Assembly (NCBI GenBank): GCA_900769445.1 | Contig: CAAGGR010000062.1 | Span: 1 to 5,674, forward strand | Direction: 5' to 3' | DNA from: an uncultured Alistipes sp. | GTDB taxonomy: Bacteria; Bacteroidota; Bacteroidia; Bacteroidales; Rikenellaceae | Length of the DNA stretch: 5,674 bases | Part shown: piece by piece, positions 1 to 5,674 of the stretch | Numbering within the stretch: position 1 is the stretch's first letter | How the letters are laid out: each line of letters starts with the position of its first letter | Position numbers and translations under genes: made by a program | Notes under the pieces: model-generated | Database searches by the model: none | Seen by the model: only the letters and a program-made list of their open reading frames with translations | What the model was told of the DNA's origin: nothing

Positions 1-4
1 GATG

Positions 5-34
5 TTGTATATTAAAATATTTTTAGTATCTTTG
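5..34 (+). promoter_or_regulatory. Bacteroidota-type promoter in the IS left end
   Basis: The -7 element TATCTTTG at 27-34 fits the Bacteroidota consensus TAnnTTTG exactly, and TTG at 5-7 lies 19 bases upstream, within the usual spacing for the -33 element. Transcription would start at about 39-42, where the predicted bridge RNA begins. The TTG uses the second base of the GT core plus the first two bases of the left end, so it is retained in both the integrated and the circular form. It should drive the bridge RNA and, by readthrough, the transposase. This is inferred from motif match only. Confidence 0.7.
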
Positions 35-41
35 CAGTCGA

Positions 42-128
42 TTTACATCTAAAGTATGGAATAAGGCAGAAGAGATGTTGGTATCAACCCCCTATAGGAC
101 GTTAGGTCACCATGCTTTTACATCTAAA
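42..128 (+). repeat. 12-base direct repeat TTTACATCTAAA (42-53 and 117-128)
   Basis: Two exact copies lie 75 bases apart in the predicted bridge RNA, each just ahead of one arm. The core ACATCT of each copy (45-50 and 120-125) is complementary to AGATGT, which occurs three times: 73-78 inside the left target guide, 179-184 and 188-193. In the proposed fold the first copy pairs with 188-193 and the second with 179-184. The repeat may therefore be structural, or a trace of arm duplication. Confidence 0.85.
51..118 (+). other. Target-binding arm of the bridge RNA (guides 70-78 and 92-100)
   Basis: The outer stem pairs 51-59 with 110-118. The left target guide is 70-78, AAGAGAT followed by core GT. 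Its last five bases, GATGT, match 1-5, which is all of the left junction the window shows. A small hairpin follows, either GTTG/CAAC (77-80/85-88) or GGT/ACC (80-82/87-89). The right target guide 92-100, CTATAGG then AC, is the exact reverse complement of 1222-1230 across the right host junction, and base 101 extends the complementarity to 1221. Read together, the arm specifies the target AAGAGAT-GT-CCTATAG. Confidence 0.78.
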
Positions 129-184
129 AACTGGATAGTTCGTTGGGCATTGACCCCGTATTTGCAACGATAGTGTTCAGATGT
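120..184 (+). other. Donor-binding arm of the bridge RNA (guides 135-143 and 160-168)
   Basis: The outer stem pairs 120-133 with 171-184. The left donor guide 135-143 (ATAGTTC then GT) is identical to the element's right end plus core at 1215-1223; the match stops on both sides exactly at 7 + 2 bases. A GGG/CCC hairpin with a short loop follows at 145-156. The right donor guide 160-168 (ATTTGCA then AC) pairs antiparallel with 4-12 at 8 of 9 positions, one of them G-T, with a mismatch at 162/10. In the excised circle these two halves would be adjacent, giving the donor ATAGTTC-GT-TGTATAT. Confidence 0.78.
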
Positions 185-224
185 GCAAGATGTTTAATCA
201 GTGCAATAATTCAAATAACACTTT

Positions 225-1187
225 ATGATTTACATTGGTATTGACATCAGTAAGGATTCGTTCGTTGCAGCTTATCCTACCAAGAGTGGTTATACCACTA
301 AAACCTTCAACAATGACACCAAAGGTGTGCGCCAGTTTATTAAATCCCTTCCCGATGAGAGCCATTGTGTGATGGAAGCAACTGGTAACTATAGCATGCT
401 TTTGCTCTATCTACTCCAACAGGCAGGCATTCTTGTCAGCATGGAGAATCCGCAGAAGATTAAGCATTTCTCTCGCGCAATGATGAGTGTTACAAAAACG
501 GATGAGATCGATGCAAAACTCATTGCCATATATGGTGAGAAAATGAATCCAGCACCATACAAGATACCATCAGAGAGTATCCTTTTGCTAAAGCAAAAAC
601 GTACTGTTTTGCGCCAATTAAAAAAGCACTTAGCAGCTACGATAAACCTGCAACAGTCGTTGGCAGTATTGCCTAAGCAAGATACTACAAGTAAGGGAGC
701 AGTAGAGCAAACTATTAAGTTTTTACACAAACAAATCTCTAAAATGGAAGAAGAGATTACGAATCTTTCCAATAAGGAGTTTAAGCGTCAAATGGACTTG
801 CTCACTTCCATTAAAGGCATCGGTAATACTCTCGCTTCTGCGCTGATAGTTGCCACTGGAGGGTTTACTTACTTTACTAGTGCAAAGCAGATATCACGCT
901 TTCTTGGGATATGTCCTACTTACCAACAATCAGGTACATCAGTCAATATCAAAGGTCATATTAATCGCAATGGTGATACTCATCTACGCTGTCAGTTATA
1001 TCTTGCTGCTTGCTCTTCGCTTCGGTGTAATACTGCATGCAAACAAACTTATGATAGATTGCGAGCCAACGGCAAATCGGGCAAATCTGCTATCATCGCA
1101 GTAGCGAACAAACTCATTCGTCAAGCATTTGCAGTTGTCACATCTAATCGACCATATATCGATGGATATGTATCAACTTTTGCATAA
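225..1187 (+). CDS. IS110-family DEDD/serine transposase (bridge RNA-guided recombinase)
   Basis: This is the recombinase that excises the element as a circle and inserts it at a target chosen by the bridge RNA. The N-terminal RuvC-like DEDD domain covers about residues 1-110: D7 in the opening YIGID motif, E51 in VMEATGNY, and D93 and D96 in KTDEIDA. A lysine- and glutamine-rich helical linker, probably coiled coil, spans about 115-190. The C-terminal transposase_20-type domain, about 190-305, has a helix-hairpin-helix GIGNTLA near 198-204 and an SGTS motif at 236-239 followed by NIKGHINRNGDTHLR. S236 is the likely catalytic serine, with S239 the alternative. The length of 320 residues is close to family norm and no frameshift or missing acidic residue is seen, so the gene looks intact. 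The ATG at 225 puts the first catalytic Asp at residue 7; the upstream sequence is AT-rich with no clear ribosome site, as is common in Bacteroidota. The gene directly follows the predicted bridge RNA. Confidence 0.95.
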   Translation: MIYIGIDISKDSFVAAYPTKSGYTTKTFNNDTKGVRQFIKSLPDESHCVMEATGNYSMLLLYLLQQAGILVSMENPQKIKHFSRAMMSVTKTDEIDAKLIAIYGEKMNPAPYKIPSESILLLKQKRTVLRQLKKHLAATINLQQSLAVLPKQDTTSKGAVEQTIKFLHKQISKMEEEITNLSNKEFKRQMDLLTSIKGIGNTLASALIVATGGFTYFTSAKQISRFLGICPTYQQSGTSVNIKGHINRNGDTHLRCQLYLAACSSLRCNTACKQTYDRLRANGKSGKSAIIAVANKLIRQAFAVVTSNRPYIDGYVSTFA

Positions 1188-1221
1188 AAAGCACTTTTTT
1201 GTTAAAAATTTATTATAGTTC
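1188..1221 (+). other. Short right end of the IS element
   Basis: This AT-rich non-coding stretch runs from the transposase stop codon to the core. Bases 1215-1221 form the left half of the donor sequence recognised by the bridge RNA after circle formation. A run of five A (1186-1190), GCAC and six T (1195-1200) could make a very weak hairpin with a U tract, but the A-T-only stem is not convincing as a terminator. Confidence 0.7.
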
Positions 1222-1223
1222 GT

Positions 1224-1258
1224 CCTATAGTGGTCCTGAAACATACAAGCAAAATATC
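1224..1258. other. Host intergenic segment between IS and rpoC terminator
   Basis: These 35 bases are the right host flank of the insertion and carry no gene. The first seven, CCTATAG, are the part complementary to the right target guide. Because the guide arm matches this flank rather than the element, it supports placing the IS boundary at 1222-1223. Confidence 0.65.
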
Positions 1259-1293
1259 AAAACCGCCCCTCTGCGATGCAGGGAGGCGGTTTT
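1259..1293 (-). terminator. Intrinsic terminator of rpoBC, possibly bidirectional
   Basis: The stem pairs 1259-1274 with 1278-1293 around the three-base loop GAT. It has CTGC/GCAG at the top, one mismatch (1268/1284) and one wobble (1270/1282) in the middle, then a perfect CCGCC/GGCGG followed by AAAA/TTTT at the base. On the - strand it lies 22 bases past the rpoC stop codon and ends in a U run. The A run on the other side becomes a U run when read from the + strand, so it could also stop transcripts coming out of the insertion sequence. Confidence 0.9.
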
Positions 1294-1315
1294 TGAATAT
1301 AATCTTACTGCGAGA

Positions 1316-4300
1316 TTAGAATTCGTTGAGTTCCTCTTGGCGGAGTTGTGCTTCAGCAGCAGCTGCTGCACGTGCTGCTTGGATTGCAGCATACTCCTCA
1401 GCGTTGTGTACGCTGATGTGTTGGAAGTCACGAAGACCAGTACCTGCAGGAATCAAGTTACCGCAGATAACGTTCTCCTTCATACCGTCGAGGTAGTCCA
1501 CCTTGCCTTGGATAGCTGCTTCGTTGAGTACCTTGGTGGTCTCTTGGAAGGAAGCTGCTGACATAAAGGACTTGGTAGCAAGCGCAGCACGAGTGATACC
1601 TTGGAGCACTTGGCTTGCAGTAGCACACATTGCATCACGAGCAACAACAAGCTTCTTATCCTTACGACGGAGAGAAGAGTTCTCATCGTGGAGGCGGCGT
1701 GAGGTAACGATTTGACCTGCTTTCAAGGTCTCGCTGTCGCCAGCGTCGGTTACCACTTTCTTGCCCCAGATACGGTCGTTCTCCTCCAAGAAGTCGATCT
1801 TATCTACGATTTGTTTCTCGAGGTAGCGTGTATCACCACCATCTTGAATCTCAACCTTACGCATCATTTGGCGAACGATAATCTCAAAGTGCTTATCGTT
1901 GATCTCCACACCTTGCATACGGTAAACTGATTGTGCCTCGTTGACGATATAATCTTGTACCGCGGTAGGACCTTGGATAGCGAGGATATCGTCTGGAGTG
2001 ATAGCACCATCAGAGAGTGCTACACCAGCGCGTACATAATCGCCCTCCTGTACGAGGATTTGTTTACCCAATGGAATGAGGTAAGATTTCACCTCACCGA
2101 GTTTGCTAGTGATAGTGAGTTCGCGGTTACCACGTTTGATACGTCCGAAGGTCACCTCACCATCGATCTCAGCCACAATAGCAGGGTTAGATGGGTTGCG
2201 TGCCTCGAAGAGCTCAGTAACACGTGGGAGACCACCGGTGATATCGCCTGCGGTACCAAACGAACGTGTTTGAGTAAAGAGCGAATCACCCACCTTCACC
2301 TCTGCGCCATCCTCGTGAACGAGCAATGCCTTCACTGGAAGGTTGTAGGTACGCAAGATATTGCCCTCAGCATCTACGATGTGAGCAGATGGCATCTTGG
2401 TCTTATCTTTGGTCTCGGTGATAGTCACCTCTTTCTTACCTGTTTGGTCATCGATCTCGGTCTTAGCGGTAACGTTCTCAATTACATCTTCGTATTGGAG
2501 ACGACCAGCTTGCTCGATAATCAACGCTGCCTTATATGGATCCCATTCGCATACCTTGGTACCCTTCTCGTAAGACTCACCTGGAGTGATGAAGAGTTTA
2601 GAAGCGTAAGGGATATTGAAGGTAGTCAATACAACGCCTGTGTTCTCGTCCACGAGACGCATCTCATTCAGACGGCTCACTACAACTACCTCACCAGCGT
2701 CGGTGGTGATAGTACGGAGGTCGTCGATCTCAATGCGACCGTTAGCAGGGATAGCGTAGGTGTTTTGAGTAGCTGCATTACCAGCGACACCACCAGAGTG
2801 GAAGGTACGCAATGTCAACTGTGTACCAGGCTCACCAATAGCTTGCGCTGCAATTACGCCGACAGCTTCACCCTTCTGAACCATCTTACGGGTAGCGAGG
2901 TTACGGCCGTAGCACTTAGCGCAGACACCATGTTTAGCCTCGCAAGTGAGTACGGAACGAATCTCAACAGCCTCAATACCAGCAGCTTCGATAGCCTCGC
3001 ATGCTGCCTCGCGAATCTCCTCGCCAGAAGCTACGATGAGGTTGCCCTCGAGGTCATAGATATCGTGAACGCTGACACGACCCAAGATACGTTGGGTGAG
3101 TGTAGCAACAACTACGTCGTTTTGTTTTACCGCACGAGCAGTCAAACCACGCAATGTACCGCAGTCCTCCTCGTTGATGATCACGTCATGAGAAACGTCC
3201 ACCAAACGACGAGTCAAGTAACCTGCATCGGCAGTCTTCAACGCGGTATCGGCAAGACCCTTACGCGCACCGTGGGTAGAGATAAAGTACTCAAGCACGC
3301 TCAGACCTTCCTTAAAGTTCGAAAGAATAGGGTTCTCAATCGTTTGACGGCTGTCAGCAACACCTGCCTTTTGAGGTTTAGCCATCAAACCACGCATACC
3401 AGCGAGCTGCTTGATCTGTTGTTGTGAACCACGGGCACCAGAATCCATCATCATGTACACAGAGTTGAAGCCTTGGTCAGCCTCTTTCATGTGTTGCATG
3501 AGGACCTTAGTCACTTGTGCATCGACTTCACCCCAAGCAGCAACGACCTTGTTATAACGCTCGTTGTCGGTCATGAGACCTTCCATATAGAGTTCGGTCA
3601 CCTCTTCAACGGTTGCGTTACCCTTAGCTACGAACTCATTCTTCTCCTCTGGGATAAGGATGTCGTTGAGGTTGAAGCTGAGACCACCCTTGAACGCCAT
3701 CTTATAACCGAGGTCCTTGATGTTGTCCAAGAAGAGGGCAGTGCGAGCTACACCACAAGTCTTGATAACGTCGGTAATGATATTCTTAACGGCTTTCTTG
3801 CCGAGAGTAACGTTTTGATAGCCCACCTCTTCTGGTACGAAGTGATTAACGAGCACACGACCAGGAGTGGTCTCTACCAACGATGTGGTATTGGTGCGCT
3901 TGTCAAGGATACGTACCTTTACATTCGCGTGGATATCTACCTTGCCTTCGTTGAGCGCAATCTCGCACTCTTCAGCAGAATAGAATGTCAGGCCTTCACC
4001 CTTCACGCCAGTACGTGGTTTGGTGATGTAGTAAAGACCGAGAATCATATCCTGAGAAGGTACGGTAATTGGGTTACCGTTGGCTGGGTCAAGGATATTG
4101 TGCGAACCGAGCATGAGAAGTTGCGCCTCAAGGATAGCCTCGTTAGAAAGTGGCAAGTGCACAGCCATTTGGTCACCGTCGAAGTCGGCGTTGAAGCCGG
4201 CACATGCGAGCGGGTGCAATTGGATAGCCTTACCCTCGATCATACGTGGTTGGAATGCCAAGATACCGTGACGGTGCAAAGTAGGAGCACGGTTGAGGAG

Positions 4301-5611
4301 CACTGGGTGACCCTTCATTACGTTTTCGAGGATATCGAATACGACTGGCTCTTTGCGGTCGATGATCTTCTTAGCAGACTTAACAGTCTTTACAATGCCG
4401 CGCTCAATGAGCTTACGGATGATAAATGGTTTGTAGAGCTCAGCAGCCATATCTTTTGGCAAACCGCACTCGTGCATCTTCAACTCTGGACCAACGACGA
4501 TTACAGAACGAGCAGAGTAGTCCACACGCTTACCAAGCAAGTTTTGACGGAAACGACCTTGTTTACCCTTGAGTGAGTCAGAGAGAGATTTCAAAGGACG
4601 GTTCGCATCAGACTTGATAGCGGTAGTCTTCTTGCTGTTGTCGAAGAGTGAATCTACAGCCTCTTGGAGCATACGCTTCTCGTTGCGGAGAATCACGTCA
4701 GGAGCCTTGATCTCTACGAGACGTTTCAGACGGTTGTTACGAATGATTACGCGACGATAGAGGTCGTTGAGGTCTGATGTTGCAAAACGACCACCATCCA
4801 GTGGAACGAGTGGGCGCAACTCTGGAGGAGTCACAGGGATGACACGCAAGATCATCCACTCAGGACGGTTCTTGCCCTTGCTTGCGCGGAAGTTCTCCAC
4901 AACTTGCAAACGCTTGAGAGCCTCAGCCTTGCGTTGCATAGAAGTGTCGCTATTAGCGCGGTCACGAAGCTCGAAGCTGAGTGCATCTAAGTCAAGACCC
5001 ATGAGCAACTCTTCGATAGCCTCGGCACCCATCTTAGCGATGAACTTGTCAGGATCGGTATCATCGAGGAGTTGGTTGTCTTGCGGAAGACGACCCAAGA
5101 GTTCCATGTATTGATCCTCGTCAAGGAGCATCTTGTTCTCTACAATCTCGTCATCAATCTCTTGACCAGCGAGTACACCCGCTTGGAGTACGATGTACTT
5201 CTCGTAGTAAACAACAGAGTCGAGTTTCTTGGTTGGTACTCCGAGCAACGCAGCCATCTTAGATGGCAACGAACGGAGGTACCAGATATGTGTAACAGGA
5301 ACCACCAACTTGATGTGTCCCATACGCTCACGGCGTACTTTCTTCTCGGTAACCTCTACACCGCAACGCTCGCACACAATGCCTTTGTAACGAATACGTT
5401 TGTACTTACCGCAGTGGCACTCATAATCCTTGGTAGGACCGAAGATGCGCTCGCAGAACAAACCATCGCGCTCAGGCTTGTAGGTACGATAGTTGATGGT
5501 CTCAGGTTTGAGAATCTCTCCCGAGCTAAGGCGCATGATCTCATCTGGAGAAGCGAGTCCGATAGAGATGCGGGAGAAACCGTTTTTCTTATTATCTTGT
5601 TTAAAAGCCAT
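1316..5611 (-). CDS. rpoC: DNA-directed RNA polymerase subunit beta'
   Basis: This is the largest catalytic subunit of RNA polymerase, which with beta forms the active-site cleft and synthesises RNA on DNA. All landmarks are present over 1431 residues. The N-terminal zinc site is C65, C67, C80 and C83. The metal-binding loop NADFDGD carries the catalytic aspartates D476, D478 and D480. The bridge helix lies near 779-806. The second zinc site is C817, C890, C897 and C900. The trigger loop begins at QLTLRTFHSGG (931-941) and sequence typical of the resumed core, DITGGLPRVTELFEAR, is at 1123-1138; about 180 residues lie between them. The conserved C-terminal block ASFQETTKVLNEAAI is at 1353-1367, followed by an alanine/glutamate-rich tail. 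The start at 5611 gives the usual N-terminus MAFKQDNKKNGFSRISIGLASP. The gene follows rpoB by 12 bp, so it is read from the rpoB operon promoter outside the window, and it ends at the hairpin at 1259-1293. No sign of truncation or frameshift. Confidence 0.99.
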   Translation of the reverse strand: MAFKQDNKKNGFSRISIGLASPDEIMRLSSGEILKPETINYRTYKPERDGLFCERIFGPTKDYECHCGKYKRIRYKGIVCERCGVEVTEKKVRRERMGHIKLVVPVTHIWYLRSLPSKMAALLGVPTKKLDSVVYYEKYIVLQAGVLAGQEIDDEIVENKMLLDEDQYMELLGRLPQDNQLLDDTDPDKFIAKMGAEAIEELLMGLDLDALSFELRDRANSDTSMQRKAEALKRLQVVENFRASKGKNRPEWMILRVIPVTPPELRPLVPLDGGRFATSDLNDLYRRVIIRNNRLKRLVEIKAPDVILRNEKRMLQEAVDSLFDNSKKTTAIKSDANRPLKSLSDSLKGKQGRFRQNLLGKRVDYSARSVIVVGPELKMHECGLPKDMAAELYKPFIIRKLIERGIVKTVKSAKKIIDRKEPVVFDILENVMKGHPVLLNRAPTLHRHGILAFQPRMIEGKAIQLHPLACAGFNADFDGDQMAVHLPLSNEAILEAQLLMLGSHNILDPANGNPITVPSQDMILGLYYITKPRTGVKGEGLTFYSAEECEIALNEGKVDIHANVKVRILDKRTNTTSLVETTPGRVLVNHFVPEEVGYQNVTLGKKAVKNIITDVIKTCGVARTALFLDNIKDLGYKMAFKGGLSFNLNDILIPEEKNEFVAKGNATVEEVTELYMEGLMTDNERYNKVVAAWGEVDAQVTKVLMQHMKEADQGFNSVYMMMDSGARGSQQQIKQLAGMRGLMAKPQKAGVADSRQTIENPILSNFKEGLSVLEYFISTHGARKGLADTALKTADAGYLTRRLVDVSHDVIINEEDCGTLRGLTARAVKQNDVVVATLTQRILGRVSVHDIYDLEGNLIVASGEEIREAACEAIEAAGIEAVEIRSVLTCEAKHGVCAKCYGRNLATRKMVQKGEAVGVIAAQAIGEPGTQLTLRTFHSGGVAGNAATQNTYAIPANGRIEIDDLRTITTDAGEVVVVSRLNEMRLVDENTGVVLTTFNIPYASKLFITPGESYEKGTKVCEWDPYKAALIIEQAGRLQYEDVIENVTAKTEIDDQTGKKEVTITETKDKTKMPSAHIVDAEGNILRTYNLPVKALLVHEDGAEVKVGDSLFTQTRSFGTAGDITGGLPRVTELFEARNPSNPAIVAEIDGEVTFGRIKRGNRELTITSKLGEVKSYLIPLGKQILVQEGDYVRAGVALSDGAITPDDILAIQGPTAVQDYIVNEAQSVYRMQGVEINDKHFEIIVRQMMRKVEIQDGGDTRYLEKQIVDKIDFLEENDRIWGKKVVTDAGDSETLKAGQIVTSRRLHDENSSLRRKDKKLVVARDAMCATASQVLQGITRAALATKSFMSAASFQETTKVLNEAAIQGKVDYLDGMKENVICGNLIPAGTGLRDFQHISVHNAEEYAAIQAARAAAAAEAQLRQEELNEF
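2249..2785 (-). other. Trigger-loop insertion region within rpoC
   Basis: Residues about 943-1121 of beta' separate the first half of the trigger loop from the resumed conserved core at DITGGLPR. The segment holds short beta-rich modules, for example KALLVHEDGAEVKVGDSLF near 1094-1112, and an acidic/lysine-rich stretch near 1050-1073. Size and place resemble the lineage-specific insertion known as SI3 in Escherichia coli beta'. The limits are approximate and homology to SI3 is inferred from location. Confidence 0.65.
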
Positions 5612-5623
5612 AATTCTTGAATT

Positions 5624-5674
5624 TTATTCCATTGTGATTGAGAGAGCGAGACCTTGCAACTCGTGCAACAATAC
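5624..5674 (-). CDS. rpoB: RNA polymerase subunit beta, C-terminal end (partial)
   Basis: Read on the - strand from the window edge, the open frame gives VLLHELQGLALSITME and a TAA stop at 5624-5626. The block LLHELQGLAL matches the conserved C-terminus of beta, which clamps against beta' (family ending of the type LLKELQGLGL). It lies 12 bp upstream of rpoC in the same direction, the universal rpoB-rpoC order. Only 16 codons are in the window. The fragment is short, but the sequence and position together leave little doubt. Confidence 0.93.
   Translation of the reverse strand, partial: VLLHELQGLALSITME

Larger units (their letters stand above)
40..199 (+). ncRNA. Predicted IS110 bridge RNA (guide RNA for donor and target)
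   Basis: In the IS110 group the non-coding left end is transcribed into a bridge RNA whose two loops base-pair with the target and with the circular donor junction. Here a two-arm fold can be drawn by hand. The target arm has a 9-bp outer stem, 51-59 with 110-118 (one G-U pair). The donor arm has a 14-position outer stem, 120-133 with 171-184 (two mismatches, one G-U). Bases 45-50 (ACATCT) pair with 188-193 (AGATGT) and 40-43 with 196-199, which would close a three-way junction and define both RNA ends. Inside each arm the order is the same: left guide, GTTGG, a small hairpin, ACCCC, right guide, ACG. Guides are at 70-78, 92-100, 135-143 and 160-168. The RNA would end about 25 bases before the transposase start codon. 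The exact ends are estimates. Confidence 0.8.
4..1223 (+). mobile_element. Complete IS110-group insertion sequence with GT core at both ends
   Basis: This is an autonomous insertion sequence of about 1.22 kb with one transposase gene, a 219-base non-coding left end and a 34-base right end. A long non-coding region ahead of the gene, absence of obvious terminal inverted repeats, and a DEDD-type transposase place it in the IS110 group rather than the IS1111 group. The ends were set from internal guide matches: bases 135-143 equal 1215-1223, bases 92-100 are the reverse complement of 1222-1230, and bases 160-168 pair with 4-12. All three agree on a GT core at 4-5 and 1222-1223. Only one GT would belong to the element; the other is the host copy. 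The element is visibly more AT-rich than the adjacent rpoC, as expected of acquired DNA. Boundaries are inferred without an empty site; an error of a few bases at the left end is possible. Confidence 0.85.

Noticed and set aside
1..10. Alternative left boundary with the core at 7-8, based on GATGTTG at 1-7 repeating at 74-80
   Set aside because: Extending the repeat requires a one-base gap before the TAT that follows, and the core would not sit correctly in the left target guide. A core at 4-5 also lets the right donor guide 160-168 pair with 4-12, which the alternative does not.
407..772. - strand open frame of 121 codons opposite the transposase
   Set aside because: It lies entirely within the transposase gene and shows no recognisable domain or start context.
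1186..1200. A5-GCAC-T6 as a transposase terminator
   Set aside because: The stem would contain only A-T pairs around a four-base loop, too weak to support; the hairpin at 1259-1293 is a far better stop for both directions.
92..1230. CTATAGGACG (92-101) and CGTCCTATAG (1221-1230) as terminal or subterminal inverted repeats of the IS
   Set aside because: The left copy is well inside the element and the right copy mostly outside it. The pair is better explained as a target guide and its complementary host flank.
1931..3427. Long + strand open frame of about 498 codons opposite rpoC
   Set aside because: It is the antisense shadow of a fully conserved rpoC, with no recognisable protein family. 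The same holds for the + strand frames at 3473-4576 and 5072-5620.
5612..5623. AATTC-TT-GAATT small palindrome between rpoB and rpoC
   Set aside because: It is short, AT-rich and fills the whole 12-bp gap; there is no support for an operator or terminator there.

Overview
The window comes from the genome of a Bacteroidota bacterium, most likely of the order Bacteroidales. Three things point there: an RNA polymerase beta' protein with the N-terminal and active-site sequence style of that group, a TTG-N19-TAnnTTTG promoter of the Bacteroidota sigma-factor type, and start codons preceded by AT-rich sequence without a clear Shine-Dalgarno site. No species can be named from the sequence alone.

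Layout. Positions 1-3 are the last bases of the left host flank. Positions 4-1223 are a complete IS110-group insertion sequence, with a long non-coding left end (about 6-224), a 320-residue DEDD/serine transposase on the + strand (225-1187) and a short right end (1188-1221), bounded by GT dinucleotides at 4-5 and 1222-1223. Positions 1224-1315 are host intergenic DNA holding the hairpin terminator of rpoC. rpoC fills 1316-5611 on the - strand, and the last 16 codons plus stop of rpoB (5624-5674) lie 12 bp upstream of it. The rpoB-rpoC operon therefore runs leftward and the insertion sequence runs rightward, so the two converge on the terminator. The element sits 35 bp beyond the terminator stem and damages neither rpoC nor the terminator.

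The main result is in the left end of the element. It can be read as a bridge RNA, the guide RNA of IS110-group recombinases. All four guide segments can be placed around one GT core: the left donor guide is identical to the right end of the element over 9 bases, the right target guide is complementary to the right host junction over 9-10 bases, the right donor guide pairs with the left end at 8 of 9 positions, and the left target guide matches all 5 bases of the left junction present in the window. Independently, the RNA folds into two arms (outer stems 51-59/110-118 and 120-133/171-184), each presenting two guides around a small hairpin, with a possible closing stem joining the two RNA ends (40-50/188-199). 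The promoter at 5-34 would start transcription close to the predicted 5' end.

How the parts would work together: the left-end promoter makes the bridge RNA and probably the transposase mRNA, the transposase binds the RNA, and one arm recognises the circular donor junction while the other recognises a target of the form AAGAGAT-GT-CCTATAG next to rpoC. The rpoBC part is ordinary housekeeping sequence. Its notable protein feature is a long insertion in the trigger-loop region of beta'.
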